The position numbers were made by a program, and so were the translations under genes. Source: Croceicoccus gelatinilyticus (GTDB lineage Bacteria > Pseudomonadota > Alphaproteobacteria > Sphingomonadales > Sphingomonadaceae). From it: a stretch of DNA of 64,000 bases. Shown here piece after piece: positions 44,691 to 54,428 of the stretch. The notes under the pieces were generated by a model. It saw nothing but the letters and a program-made list of their open reading frames with translations, was not told the DNA's origin and did not search any database. How positions within the stretch are numbered: position 1 is the first letter of the stretch; each line of letters starts with the position of its first letter. Location: the NCBI RefSeq assembly GCF_018398395.1, contig NZ_JAHCBF010000001.1, positions 372,001-436,000 of the forward strand, in the 5' to 3' direction.

Positions 44691-46436
44691 ATGCACGAAG
44701 GGGGCGCCGGCTCCATGCTGGTAGAGGGGTTGATCCTCCTCGGTTTCGCGCTCGCCGCCGTGCTTTTGTTCCGTAAGCTCGGGCTGGGCGCGACGCTCGG
44801 TTACCTTGTCGCAGGCGCGCTGGTCGGTCCGCAGGCGCTGGGCCTTGTCGGCGGGGCGGAAGCGAAGCTGAATTTTGCCGAACTCGGCATCGTCCTGCTG
44901 CTTTTCATTGTCGGGCTGGAACTTGCACCGAGCCGCCTTTGGCGGATGCGCAAGGAGATCTTCGGGCTCGGCTTTGCGCAAGTCGCGCTTTGCGGTCTTG
45001 CGGTCAGTGCCGTCATTTACGCTTTCACCGGGTTCAGCCTTGCCGCGTCGCTTGCACTGGGCTTGCCGCTGGGGCTTTCCTCGACTGCGCAGGTCCTGCC
45101 GATGCTGCAAAGCGCGGGGCGCCTGCGCACGCCGGTGGGCGAGCGGTCCTTCGCGATCCTGCTGTTTCAGGACCTCTCGCTGATCCCGCTGATCACGATC
45201 ATCGCCGCGCTTAGCCGCAATCCGGAGCAGGAGGCCGGTCATCCGGGCTGGCAGCTGGCTCTGATCTCTGCAGCGGCCATCGTCGGCCTGATCATCGCGG
45301 GCCGCTACCTGATCCGTCCGCTGTTCCGACTGATCGGCGTTCTGGGCGAGCGGGAGATGTTCATCGTCGCGGCGCTGTTCACTATCGTTGGAGCCGCGGC
45401 GCTTATGCAGGCGCTGGGCCTCTCGACCGCTCTCGGCGCTTTTATTGCGGGCGTCATGCTGGCCAGCTCGCCCTATCGGCATGAGCTTGAGGCAGACGTC
45501 GAGCCCTTCCGCTCAATCCTGCTGGGCCTGTTCTTCCTGTCGATCGGCATGATGCTGGACCTGTCGGCCATTGCCGAACGTCCGGTCTTCGTCGTCCTGA
45601 TGGCGATTGCGCTGATCGTGACCAAGGCCACGGTCATTTCGGGGCTGGGGCTGCTCATCAAGATGCCATGGCGCAAGGCGCTGGCGATGGGCCTTCTGCT
45701 CAGCCAGGGCGGCGAATTCGGCTTTGTCCTTTTCGCCGAGGCGCAGGACGGCCTATTGATCGCGCCTGAGGCGGCGAGCCTGTTCGGGGCGGTCGTGACG
45801 CTGTCGATGGCGACTACTCCTTTCCTGATGATGTTGACGGCCGGAATCCGCAGCGACCCGGTGCGCGAAGGCGAAACGCGGCCCGGTCCGGAGCCTGAGG
45901 GTGCGAGCGCGCTGGTCGTCGGCTATGGCCGCTTTGGCCAGACCGTCACCCAGATGCTGATCGCGGGCGGTATTCGCGTGACGATTATCGACCGCGATGT
46001 CGAGATGATTGACCGTGCTGCGGACTTCGGCGCGCAAGTCTATTTCGGTGACGGCACGCGCGTCGACTTGCTGCGGCAGGCAGGCGGGATGGAGGCCAAG
46101 GCCATCGTCTTCTGCCTCGACGGCGATCAGGTTGACCCCGAATTGATTCAAGCGGTGCGTGACCAGTTCCCGGACACCGGCATCTACGTGCGCGTCTTCG
46201 ACCGGCGCAGCGTCATGAAACTGGCCAAGGCACCTGTCGACTTCCTTGCGCGAGAGGTGTTCGATTCCGCGATCCTGCTTGCCCGCAAGGCACTGGAAGG
46301 ATTGGGCGAGAACGCCGAGGCGGTTGACCGGGCAGAGCAGGCCTACCGCGAAAGCGACGAAGAACGGCTGACCGAGCAGATCGACAGCGGCGACCTCAAG
46401 GCTGCGCGCGACCGCATCTTCACGCAGCCGCACTGA
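44691..46436 (+). CDS. Kef-type (CPA2) potassium/proton antiporter
   Basis: A 581-residue protein: 12-13 membrane helices in the N-terminal 370 residues (LGATLGYLVAGALVGP and LFQDLSLIPLITI), then a TrkA-N NAD-binding domain at about 400-520 (VVGYGRFGQTV and DRDVEMIDRA). The family exchanges K+ for H+ and is gated by glutathione adducts in E. coli KefB/C. The ancillary protein KefF/G gene is absent. ATG at 44691 has GGGGAA upstream. It is one of two unrelated genes separating hisF from hisE. Confidence 0.9.
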   Translation: MHEGGAGSMLVEGLILLGFALAAVLLFRKLGLGATLGYLVAGALVGPQALGLVGGAEAKLNFAELGIVLLLFIVGLELAPSRLWRMRKEIFGLGFAQVALCGLAVSAVIYAFTGFSLAASLALGLPLGLSSTAQVLPMLQSAGRLRTPVGERSFAILLFQDLSLIPLITIIAALSRNPEQEAGHPGWQLALISAAAIVGLIIAGRYLIRPLFRLIGVLGEREMFIVAALFTIVGAAALMQALGLSTALGAFIAGVMLASSPYRHELEADVEPFRSILLGLFFLSIGMMLDLSAIAERPVFVVLMAIALIVTKATVISGLGLLIKMPWRKALAMGLLLSQGGEFGFVLFAEAQDGLLIAPEAASLFGAVVTLSMATTPFLMMLTAGIRSDPVREGETRPGPEPEGASALVVGYGRFGQTVTQMLIAGGIRVTIIDRDVEMIDRAADFGAQVYFGDGTRVDLLRQAGGMEAKAIVFCLDGDQVDPELIQAVRDQFPDTGIYVRVFDRRSVMKLAKAPVDFLAREVFDSAILLARKALEGLGENAEAVDRAEQAYRESDEERLTEQIDSGDLKAARDRIFTQPH

Positions 46437-46482
46437 TCGTGACCCGTTGATCTTTGGCCGCGCGCGGGCCAAGGCTGCGCCG

Positions 46483-46809
46483 ATGACCGAACTCACCACG
46501 CTGGAGCGGCTTGCCGCCACGATCGAGAGCCGCAAGGGCGGCAACCCGAACGAGAGCTATGTCGCCAAGCTCTTTGATCGCGGACCCGACTATGCCGCGC
46601 GCAAGCTGGGCGAGGAAGCGATCGAGACTGTCGTCGCCGCGCTGGCCGGATCGGACGAGGAACTGGTTGGCGAAGCGGCAGACGTGATGTTCCATCTCGC
46701 GGTGCTGCTCTCTGCCCGTGACCTGTCGATTCACGACGTCATGGCCGAACTCGACCGCCGCGAAGGCGTTTCGGGCATCGCCGAAAAAGCATCGAGGACC
46801 AGCGAATGA
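46483..46809 (+). CDS. hisE: Phosphoribosyl-ATP diphosphatase
   Basis: A 108-residue MazG-like helical protein with the metal-binding motif AARKLGEEAIETVVAAL and GEAADVMFHLAVLL. It releases pyrophosphate from phosphoribosyl-ATP in histidine synthesis, and here it is not fused to HisI. ATG at 46483 matches the family start; an earlier in-frame start is unlikely. It overlaps the HIT gene by four bases. Confidence 0.94.
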   Translation: MTELTTLERLAATIESRKGGNPNESYVAKLFDRGPDYAARKLGEEAIETVVAALAGSDEELVGEAADVMFHLAVLLSARDLSIHDVMAELDRREGVSGIAEKASRTSE

Positions 46810-47189
46810 GCCCCGTCGACCCGACCGCGCCTTACGACGACAACAATATTTTCGCGAAAATTCTGCGCGGCGAACTGCCTTGCACCAAAGTATACGAGGA
46901 CGAATGGGCCTTCGCTTTCGAGGATATCGCCCCGGTTGCGCCGATTCACATCCTCGTCGTGCCGAAGGGAAAGTACGTCAGCTGGGACGACTTCTCGGTG
47001 AACGCGCCTGCCGATGAGATCGCTGGTTTCGTACGTGCTGTCGGCAAGATCGCGCGGGAAAAGAACCTTGTCGAAGTGGGTTACCGACTGATCAACAACA
47101 TCGGCCCGAACGGCGGGCAGATCGTCCCGCACCTGCACGTCCACCTGATGGGCGGGCGGGTCATGGGGCCGATGCTGACCTCGGCCTGA
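46806..47189 (+). CDS. HIT-family nucleotide-binding protein
   Basis: A 127-residue protein ending with the histidine triad HLHVHLMGG (near residue 109), preceded by FAFEDIAPVAPIHILVVPK. HIT proteins of the HINT branch hydrolyse adenosine phosphoramidates. It is translationally coupled to hisE by a four-base overlap, an arrangement common in alphaproteobacteria. Confidence 0.92.
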   Translation: MSPVDPTAPYDDNNIFAKILRGELPCTKVYEDEWAFAFEDIAPVAPIHILVVPKGKYVSWDDFSVNAPADEIAGFVRAVGKIAREKNLVEVGYRLINNIGPNGGQIVPHLHVHLMGGRVMGPMLTSA

Positions 47190-47256
47190 TACAAAGCGAT
47201 TTCCGCGAAGGTGAATTGCCGATGAATCGGGCTTCCACAGGCGAAAAATAAGCCGC

Positions 47257-47286
47257 TTGTGCCCCGAATCGCGGCGCGGCTATGAC
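47257..47286 (+). promoter_or_regulatory. Tol-Pal operon promoter, apparently leaderless
   Basis: TTGTGC (47257-47262) and TATGAC (47281-47286) are spaced by 18 bases and stand 9 bases before the ybgC ATG. No ribosome site is present. Confidence 0.4.
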
Positions 47287-47295
47287 GCCATACCA

Positions 47296-47760
47296 ATGGC
47301 AGACGTGCTTCCTTCTCCGGCTACCGGATCAATCATCGACGGCGTGCATTATTATGCCGTGCGCGCGTTCTACGAAGATACCGACCTGTCCGGCATCGTT
47401 TATCATGCCAACTACCTGCGCTGGTTCGAGCGGGCGCGTTCGGACCTGCTCGACTGCATCGGCGTTGACCAGCGCGCCGCGATGGAAGCGGGCGAGGGCG
47501 TCTATTCCGTTGCTGACCTTTCAATTCGTTACAAGGCACCGGCCAAGCTTGCCGATGCCGTCACGCTGGAAACCCGCGTAAAGCGGATCGGCAAGGCATC
47601 TTGCGAACTGAACCAGCGCGCCATGCGCGGCGATACCCTGCTGGCCGAAATGGATGTGCGTGTCGGATTCGTATCGCCCGACGGACGCCCGCGCCGCCAG
47701 CCTGATGCGTGGCTTGCCGCGTTCGAAACCGTTACTCCCACTCTTCAGACCGAGAGCTAG
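47296..47760 (+). CDS. ybgC: Tol-Pal system acyl-CoA thioesterase YbgC
   Basis: A 154-residue hotdog-fold thioesterase with [18 protein letters not shown], where Asp is the catalytic residue. It hydrolyses acyl-CoA or acyl-ACP near the inner membrane. It is the first gene of ybgC-tolQ-tolR-tolA-tolB-pal. ATG at 47296 fits the family length; the -10 box is 9 bases away. Confidence 0.93.
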   Translation: MADVLPSPATGSIIDGVHYYAVRAFYEDTDLSGIVYHANYLRWFERARSDLLDCIGVDQRAAMEAGEGVYSVADLSIRYKAPAKLADAVTLETRVKRIGKASCELNQRAMRGDTLLAEMDVRVGFVSPDGRPRRQPDAWLAAFETVTPTLQTES

Positions 47761-47764
47761 AGCC

Positions 47765-48493
47765 TTGCCCCTATCCCAGATCGTTACCCAGATTGCTTCC
47801 GTCGCGGTCCCCGCATCGACCGCGACTGGCGCGCCCACGCGGCTCGATCCCGTCGAACTGTTCCTGCAGGCCGACATCGTCGTGCAGGCGGTGATGGCCG
47901 GCCTCATCCTCGCCTCGATCTGGGTCTGGGCTATCATCGTCTCGTTCTCGATGAAGATGGGCCGTCTTGATCGTCAGAACCGCGATTTCGAGAACCGTTT
48001 CTGGCAGGCCGACGATGTCGAGCCGATGATCCGTTCGAACGAAGACCTGCCCTCGCGCCGCGTGGCTGCTGCGGGCATTGCCGAGTGGCAGACCTCAACC
48101 CGCCGCGGCCTTCGCGACAAGGAAGGCCTGCGCCAGCGTCTGGCATCCTCGATGGAAGCGGCCGTGACGTCGGAAAGCGATTCCATCGCGGAGAAGCTGA
48201 ACTTCCTCGCCACCGTCGGTTCGGTCGCGCCATTCGTGGGCCTGTTCGGCACCGTCTGGGGCATCATGAACAGCTTCTTTCAGATCGGCGCGCAGTCGAA
48301 CACCTCGCTGGCTGTCGTCGCTCCGGGTATTTCAGAGGCGCTGTTCGCCACGGCCATCGGCCTTTTCGCCGCTATCCCCGCGGTCATCGCCTACAACCGC
48401 TTTTCGCACCGGGTGAATGCGTTCGAGACGAAGCTCTACCGTTTCTCCGACCGCTTCCACGCCTCGCTCAGCCGCGAACTGGAGACGATGTAA
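47765..48493 (+). CDS. tolQ: Tol-Pal system proton channel subunit TolQ
   Basis: A 242-residue MotA/TolQ/ExbB-family protein with three membrane helices (near residues 34-54, 140-165 and 178-200) and the core motif [20 protein letters not shown]. With TolR it uses the proton gradient to drive TolA. The best start is TTG at 47765, 4 bases after ybgC; no ATG exists at the right place. tolR follows directly. Confidence 0.93.
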   Translation: MPLSQIVTQIASVAVPASTATGAPTRLDPVELFLQADIVVQAVMAGLILASIWVWAIIVSFSMKMGRLDRQNRDFENRFWQADDVEPMIRSNEDLPSRRVAAAGIAEWQTSTRRGLRDKEGLRQRLASSMEAAVTSESDSIAEKLNFLATVGSVAPFVGLFGTVWGIMNSFFQIGAQSNTSLAVVAPGISEALFATAIGLFAAIPAVIAYNRFSHRVNAFETKLYRFSDRFHASLSRELETM

Positions 48494-48946
<453 letters not shown>

Positions 48947-48958
48947 GCCTTGACCACG

Positions 48959-49783
48959 ATGCGCCTTGCAACACCATCGGGGGACCTGTTCGAAACAGCC
49001 CGCTTCGGGCGTGACGATCGGCTGGGTCTTGCCGTTGCCGTCGCCTTCCACGTGGTACTCGTTCTCGTGCTCGTCGCATGGGACAAGGAAGCGCCTTCGA
49101 TGCCGCTGCCTGAACGGGTCGTGGTGACAGTGTCCGACGAAGTGGCGCTGGAATCGATCTCCCCCAATCCTTCTGCCGATCCTGCGCCGTCAGTCGGACA
49201 GGAGCTGGGCGATCCTGAACCGCCTGCACAGGCCAGTGTTGCCGATGCGGTAAACGATGCGGCTGACGATGCCGTCGCCGCCGCGCCGCGTCCGTCGCCG
49301 ATCGCGCGTCAGCAGCAGCAACAGACCCCGCGGCCCCAGGCAAAGCCTGTCGAGCGGTCCGAAAGCCGCCGATCCGAAGCGCCTTCGCGGGGCAGCAGGC
49401 TTGGCAATGATTTCCTGTCCGGCACCGGCGGTTCTGGCAGCGATGCCGATCAGCCGGCCGAAAAGGTCGGACCGCTGACTGCATCGTCGCTGTCTTCCGC
49501 GATCAGCCGCCAGTTGCGCCCGCACTGGACCGCGCCGCAGGGCATCGATGCCGAAAAGCTGGTGACTGTGCTGGCTTGGGAAATGGATCGTAACGGCAAT
49601 CTCAGGGGCCGCCCACGCGTCGTTTCGCAAAGCGGGGTGACCGAAGCGAACGCCGCGCAGAAGGACCGCCACGCTGAACTCGCGATCCGCGCGGTTCAGC
49701 TCGCGGCGCCTTTCGATTTGCCTGATGAATATTACGACACGTGGAAGAACGTGCGCGAATTCCGATTCGACCGGAGACTGTAA
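48959..49783 (+). CDS. tolA: Tol-Pal system protein TolA (TonB-like C-terminus)
   Basis: A 274-residue protein with one N-terminal membrane helix (GLAVAVAFHVVLVLVLVAW), a Pro/Ala/Gln-rich periplasmic spacer and a folded C-terminal domain with SSAISRQLRPHW and the FDLPDEYYDTW end. It links TolQR to TolB/Pal across the periplasm. ATG at 48959 is preferred to TTG at 48950 for ribosome-site spacing. The sequence is variable, as is normal for TolA. Confidence 0.85.
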   Translation: MRLATPSGDLFETARFGRDDRLGLAVAVAFHVVLVLVLVAWDKEAPSMPLPERVVVTVSDEVALESISPNPSADPAPSVGQELGDPEPPAQASVADAVNDAADDAVAAAPRPSPIARQQQQQTPRPQAKPVERSESRRSEAPSRGSRLGNDFLSGTGGSGSDADQPAEKVGPLTASSLSSAISRQLRPHWTAPQGIDAEKLVTVLAWEMDRNGNLRGRPRVVSQSGVTEANAAQKDRHAELAIRAVQLAAPFDLPDEYYDTWKNVREFRFDRRL

Positions 49784-49785
49784 GG

Positions 49786-51126
49786 ATGAAGACCAAAGCC
49801 CTCATCGCCGCCGCTTTCGTTGCTTTTGCCGCGCAGCCCGCGCTTGCCCAGGAAGGGGGCCTCGTCGGCTCCGTCTCGGACGAGAGCGAGTGGCAGGACC
49901 TCGGCATCGCGATCCCCGCCTTCCCGGCACAGCAGGACGTGCCGACTGCCGCTGCGCCGAAGACTACCGGTGCGCTGGGTGTCGCGCTGGCCCAGATCAT
50001 TACCGATGATCTTCAGAACAATGGCCTGTTTCGCCCGGTCGGGCCTTCTGCCTTGCCGCGTATCGCGTTTGGGGAAGCGACCAATCCGCAGTTCGGACGC
50101 TGGACGCCGCTGGGTACCGAAATGCTGGTTCACGGCTTCGTGCGCGCCGCGGCTGACGGGCAACTGACGGTCGGGTGTTATCTCTACGACGTGCAGCTTC
50201 AGTCCGAACTGGTCCGCGAAGGGTACGTCGTCGCGCCGTCGGACTGGCGCCGCGCCGCGCACAAGTGTGCCGACCTGATCTATTCGCGACTGTCGGGCGA
50301 GGATCCGTTCTTTGATTCCAAGATCGCCTACATCGCCGAAACAGGGCCCAAGGATAACCGTCGCAAGCGTCTGGCGATCATGGACAGCGATGGCGCAAAC
50401 CACCGGTTCATCACCAGCGGATCCAGCACTGCGCTGACCCCGCGCTATTCGCCTGACTATTCGAAGATTGCCTACCTTTCGTACAATGACGGAAACCCGC
50501 GCATCTATGTCTATGACATTGCATCGGGCAGGCAGACGCTGGTCACCGAAAGCTCCAACGCGACCTTTGCGCCGCGCTGGTCGCCTGATGGCCGCTACAT
50601 CCTCTATTCGATGGCGATCGCCGGCAACACCGACATCTACCGAGTGTCGAGCGCGGGCGGTGGCCGTCCGGTCAAGCTGACGAGCAGCCCGGGTATCGAT
50701 GTCGGCGGGTCCTATTCGCCCGACGGCTCGAAGATCGTCTTCGAAAGCGACCGTTCGGGCAGCCAGCAGATATATGTCATGGATGCCGACGGTTCTAACC
50801 AGCGCCGCATCAGCTTCTTCGGGGGCCGTGCCGCGACACCGGAATGGAGCCCGCGCGGTGACCAGATCGCGTTCACGCATATCTCTGGAAACTTCCGCAT
50901 CGCGGTGATGAGCCCGGGCGGCGGAAGCCTGCGCCATCTGACCAATGCCTGGCAGGACGAGGCACCCACGTGGAGCCCGAATGGCCGCATCGTCCAGTTC
51001 TTCCGGACCGAGCGGAATTCGGGCAATACCAGCCTCTGGCAGGTCGACCTCACGGGGCGCCATTTGCGCAAGCTGGACACCCCCGAGGATGCTTCTGATC
51101 CTTCTTGGGGACCGGTTCGGCCCTAA
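49786..51126 (+). CDS. tolB: Tol-Pal system beta-propeller protein TolB
   Basis: A 446-residue periplasmic protein with a signal peptide (LIAAAFVAFAAQPALA), an N-terminal alpha/beta domain and a six-bladed propeller. The blades carry repeats such as LTPRYSPDYSKIAYLSY, FAPRWSPDGRYILYSMA and GGSYSPDGSKIVFES. It binds Pal and TolA to maintain outer-membrane integrity. ATG at 49786 begins 2 bases after the tolA stop. Confidence 0.96.
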   Translation: MKTKALIAAAFVAFAAQPALAQEGGLVGSVSDESEWQDLGIAIPAFPAQQDVPTAAAPKTTGALGVALAQIITDDLQNNGLFRPVGPSALPRIAFGEATNPQFGRWTPLGTEMLVHGFVRAAADGQLTVGCYLYDVQLQSELVREGYVVAPSDWRRAAHKCADLIYSRLSGEDPFFDSKIAYIAETGPKDNRRKRLAIMDSDGANHRFITSGSSTALTPRYSPDYSKIAYLSYNDGNPRIYVYDIASGRQTLVTESSNATFAPRWSPDGRYILYSMAIAGNTDIYRVSSAGGGRPVKLTSSPGIDVGGSYSPDGSKIVFESDRSGSQQIYVMDADGSNQRRISFFGGRAATPEWSPRGDQIAFTHISGNFRIAVMSPGGGSLRHLTNAWQDEAPTWSPNGRIVQFFRTERNSGNTSLWQVDLTGRHLRKLDTPEDASDPSWGPVRP

Positions 51127-51242
51127 CTGCGTTAGTAGTGTAATCGCCAGCGCGGACGACATGGGTCGCACCGTCTGTCGCGCCCGAAATCCGCAAGAGA
51201 CGGGATCAACCCGCCTTGCATGAAGAGAAGGAGCTTGCCCCA

Positions 51243-51761
51243 ATGTCCATTCTGCGCACCCGTATGGTTGCACCCGTCGCCCTGATCGCGGCCGGTTCGC
51301 TCGCCCTCGGCGCCTGCAAGACCACTCCGGACGAACTTCCCCCCGAACCGACCCCGACGCCGGTTGCCACCAGCACCCCGACGCCGAGCGGCCCGGTCCC
51401 CGGTAGCCAGGAAGACTTCCTCGCCACCGTTTCGTCGGATCGTGTCTACTTCGACACCGACCGCTACAACATCGACAGCGCCGACATGGCAACGCTGCAG
51501 AGCCAGGCCCAGTGGTTGATGCAGTATCCGAACGTGCGCGTGACGATTGAAGGCCACGCCGACGAACGCGGCACCCGCGACTACAACCTCGCTCTGGGTG
51601 AGCGTCGTGCGAACTCGGCCAAGAACTATCTGGTCAGCCTCGGCATCCCATCGACCCGCATCACGACCGTCAGCTACGGCAAGGAACGTCCGGTCGCGAT
51701 GGGCTCTAACGAGAGTGCATGGGCCCAGAACCGCCGCGCCGTTACCGTCACGGTGCAGTAA
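51243..51761 (+). CDS. pal: Peptidoglycan-associated lipoprotein Pal
   Basis: A 172-residue lipoprotein (lipobox LALGACK, cysteine near residue 23) with a Pro/Thr linker and an OmpA-like domain. The domain has VYFDTDRYNIDS and IEGHADERGTRDYNLALGERRA, which bind peptidoglycan. It anchors the outer membrane to the cell wall. ATG at 51243 has AAGGAG upstream. There is a 116-base gap after tolB. Confidence 0.97.
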   Translation: MSILRTRMVAPVALIAAGSLALGACKTTPDELPPEPTPTPVATSTPTPSGPVPGSQEDFLATVSSDRVYFDTDRYNIDSADMATLQSQAQWLMQYPNVRVTIEGHADERGTRDYNLALGERRANSAKNYLVSLGIPSTRITTVSYGKERPVAMGSNESAWAQNRRAVTVTVQ

Positions 51762-51817
51762 AAGCACGCCAAAGCGAGGTTTCCCCCGACACCGGATCGG
51801 GCTATTCGACAACTAAC

Positions 51818-52363
51818 ATGGCTCGATCCGGACGTTCGATAGACTGGGGGTTTCCCCGCTGGCGCGGTTACGAAGCCGGTCGCGAGGCGCAGAACGTGCG
51901 CCTTTGCGACCGGGTCGGCTGTGAGGAAGTGGGCGATTGCCCCGCTCCCAAAAGCCCGAACAGCCCGGAACGCTGGTATTTCTGCCAGAAGCACGCGGCG
52001 GAATATAACAAGGGCTGGGACTATTTCGCCGGCCTCGATGCCGAGGAAGCGGCGGCGCGCGCAGCCGATGAACAGCGCGACAATTCAGGATACCGCGAAT
52101 CCGCCCATTACGGCTGGACCGGATCGGGCGACGGATCGCGCAGCCGCGACGAGATCAACGCGCTCGACGCGCTTGATCTCGAATACGATGTCGATTTCGC
52201 GACCATCAAGAAAGCGTGGCGCACCAAGGCCAAGGAAGTGCACCCCGACGTGAAACCGGGTGACGATGAGGCCGCCAAGGAATTCCACAAGCTGCAACTG
52301 GCCTACGAAGTCCTCCGCGCTGCGGAAGAGCGTCGCCAGTGGGCAGGCCCTGCTCAAGACTGA
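51818..52363 (+). CDS. J-domain protein with N-terminal Cys/His motif
   Basis: A 181-residue protein. The N-terminal third has a cysteine-rich module, LCDRVGC (CX4C), then DCPAP and YFCQKH (CX2H), which could bind zinc. A C-terminal J domain has the essential HPD in KEVHPDVKPGDD (near residue 141) and FHKLQLAYEVL. J domains stimulate DnaK. It follows pal by 56 bases, in the place where enteric bacteria have cpoB (ybgF). The relation to the Tol system is not shown. Confidence 0.85.
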   Translation: MARSGRSIDWGFPRWRGYEAGREAQNVRLCDRVGCEEVGDCPAPKSPNSPERWYFCQKHAAEYNKGWDYFAGLDAEEAAARAADEQRDNSGYRESAHYGWTGSGDGSRSRDEINALDALDLEYDVDFATIKKAWRTKAKEVHPDVKPGDDEAAKEFHKLQLAYEVLRAAEERRQWAGPAQD

Positions 52364-52366
52364 GCG

Positions 52367-53026
52367 TTAGTCCTCCGTCCAGACCGGCGGCGGCGGGCCG
52401 AGTACCTTCTCGTTCCACAGACCTGCGATCACCAGCAGCCTGTCGTAGAGCGGGTTCGGAAAATCGGGTGTCTTGGGTAGTGGCACACCCGGCGCGACTT
52501 CGCCTTCCATCGTTGCGCGTTTCAGCGCTTTCTTTGCCGCGCGGCGCGCCCTGATTCTGTGCCCGCGATCGTGGTGGATGAAAGCCAGCGCGACTTGCCC
52601 CGCGAACGACAGTTCAGAGATCGGCCATCCCATCAACTTCAAGGCCTCGTCGTAACGGTCACGGTGGCGTCCCGTCGCGACGAGCGCTGCATATTCCCAG
52701 CGAGCGGGGGTGTGGAGGCCCAGAACCTTGCCTCGTTCCGTTCGCGCGGCTTCGGCCAGATCATCCAGCGTTCCGCCGGTTCGGCCACGCACGGCGCGTG
52801 CTTTCGCGCGGGCATTCAGGGCACGGGATCTTTCGAAATCGTCGTCACACGCAAGTGATCGTTCGAACAGCGCCTCGGCATCGTCCGGGTGTTCCGGGGC
52901 AATGGCCGCAGCCTTCACCCAAAGATAGAAAGGCTTCTGTTTCCGCGCGCGGGCTATCTTCTTTTCAAAAAGCGCCTGCGTTTCGGCATCCCAGTCCGGT
53001 CCGCGATACCAGTCCTCACTGCTCAC
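52367..53026 (-). CDS. TPR-like helical protein
   Basis: A 219-residue helical protein with tetratricopeptide-like units: YLWVKAAAIAPEHPDDAEALFERSL, ARWEYAALVATGRHRDRYDEALKLM, and FAGQVALAFIHHDRGHRIRARRAAKKAL. The start is GTG at 53026, which overlaps the alpha/beta hydrolase stop by 11 bases and has GGAGAGG upstream. It is probably co-expressed with the hydrolase gene. The function is not known. Confidence 0.7.
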   Translation of the reverse strand: MSSEDWYRGPDWDAETQALFEKKIARARKQKPFYLWVKAAAIAPEHPDDAEALFERSLACDDDFERSRALNARAKARAVRGRTGGTLDDLAEAARTERGKVLGLHTPARWEYAALVATGRHRDRYDEALKLMGWPISELSFAGQVALAFIHHDRGHRIRARRAAKKALKRATMEGEVAPGVPLPKTPDFPNPLYDRLLVIAGLWNEKVLGPPPPVWTED

Positions 53027-53780
53027 TCGCCTCTCCGTCGATCCATTCTTCGACCACCGCCGCGAACAGTTCGGCGTTAGTTTCGGGAAGAAAGTGATCG
53101 GCGTTGGCGACGATGTCCAGCGTCGCGTTTGGCAGGTGTCTCGCGAGCGCGCGGCTCGGCAGTTCGAAACAGGGGCGCGTTTTTCCGCCCATTGCCACAA
53201 GCGTTGGCGTCTCGATCCCGGCAAGTTCGGCGGGCCCGATCTTCGCCGGAGCCTCGCCGCCGCCCATCAGCAGCGGCATCATGCGGGCGTTGGATAGGTA
53301 CATGTCCTGCCGGTCCTGCGGCAGCGAGCCAAACCCCTGTCCGACCAGCTGGCGAACGGCAGCCTCGTTGCCTTCCTTTTCCAGCTTTGCGCCGACCGCG
53401 CCGAAGCACGATCCGAAGTCCTTGCCGAATACCTCCTGCTCGCCTTCGTCGGAGATGTAGTGCGGCAGCGCGGCTTCGTAGAACAGCGCGGAGCGGAACA
53501 GGCCCGGCGCATCGAGCAGCGCCTGCAGCCCGACGTGGACCGAGTAGGACCAGCAGACGATATCGACATCGCCGCCCATCTCGGCCGCCATGTGGCGCAG
53601 TTCCTGTGCGTGGAGGCGCGTGCCGAACTGGCTACCGTCATCGGGCCATTCGGTGTCGCCGAAATAGGTCAGCGTGATCGCCTGTGCGTCCCATTCGGGC
53701 GGAAGCTTGCTGATGACGGGCGACCAGAGCCGCGCATCGGCGGCGGCACCGTGGACGAAAATAAGGCGCGGGCTGACCAT
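53016..53780 (-). CDS. Alpha/beta hydrolase
   Basis: A 254-residue protein with LIFVHGAAADARLWSPV (oxyanion region), a nucleophile elbow reading CWSYSVHVG where the usual Gly-x-Ser-x-Gly is altered, and a late histidine in ADHFLPE. The altered elbow weakens any assignment to a particular enzyme class. No signal peptide. It heads a two-gene unit with the TPR-like gene. Confidence 0.8.
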   Translation of the reverse strand: MVSPRLIFVHGAAADARLWSPVISKLPPEWDAQAITLTYFGDTEWPDDGSQFGTRLHAQELRHMAAEMGGDVDIVCWSYSVHVGLQALLDAPGLFRSALFYEAALPHYISDEGEQEVFGKDFGSCFGAVGAKLEKEGNEAAVRQLVGQGFGSLPQDRQDMYLSNARMMPLLMGGGEAPAKIGPAELAGIETPTLVAMGGKTRPCFELPSRALARHLPNATLDIVANADHFLPETNAELFAAVVEEWIDGEASEQ

Positions 53781-53908
53781 TCAGGTATCCAGTGAAACTA
53801 TATTATTGCGCCAAGGCATAGTCCGCGATCCGCATTCGGGGCAAGGTTCGGAACAAGGTCATGCACGCGGCGGTTCGCATGGATGAGACCGGAGAGCATA
53901 TTTCCCAG

Positions 53909-54424
53909 ATGAACACCCGACCGATCATCGTCACGGCCACTCTGCCGCAGGACCTGTTCGCCTATGCCGACAGGCTGAGGCAGGCACATTTCCCGCCCGA
54001 GCGGAACTTCCTCTCGGCGCACGTCACGCTGTTCCACGCGATCCCGCCTTCGTGTGAGGCCGAACTTCGCGGGTTGCTCGCCGACCTGACCCGCGAATTC
54101 CCGCCGCCGCCTGCGCGGCTTCTCGGCATTCGATCGCTGGGGAGGGGAACCGCGCTCGATATCGAGAGCCCTGCGCTGCTGACTGTCCGGGACCTGATCG
54201 CAGACCGTTTCGCCGGCTCGCTGACCGCGCAGGACGATCACCGGCCCAAGCTGCATGTCACGGTCCAGAACAAGGTCGATCCCAAGGAGGCCAAGGCGCT
54301 GCAGGCCGAACTGGCGCCGCAAGTCCGCCCGCGCGACTTCGCCTTCGCGGGGCTGGAGATGCATTTCTACGATGGCGGCCCCTGGGAAGAGGCGGGCCGC
54401 TGGAAATTTCGCGGGAAGGGCTGA
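53909..54424 (+). CDS. 2H phosphoesterase (2'-5' RNA ligase-like)
   Basis: A 171-residue protein with the two HxT motifs of the 2H superfamily: SAHVTLFH (near residue 36) and KLHVTVQN (near 115). Members ligate or cleave 2'-5' phosphodiester bonds in RNA or cyclic nucleotides. ATG at 53909 fits best; another ATG 30 bases upstream lies just after GGTCATGCACG. It converges with sdhE. Confidence 0.85.
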   Translation: MNTRPIIVTATLPQDLFAYADRLRQAHFPPERNFLSAHVTLFHAIPPSCEAELRGLLADLTREFPPPPARLLGIRSLGRGTALDIESPALLTVRDLIADRFAGSLTAQDDHRPKLHVTVQNKVDPKEAKALQAELAPQVRPRDFAFAGLEMHFYDGGPWEEAGRWKFRGKG

Positions 54425-54428
54425 CCGC

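Noticed and set aside
46456-46476. TTGGCC/GGCCAA hairpin before hisE as a terminator
   Set aside because: A weak 6-bp stem with no U-tract, lying just upstream of the hisE start.
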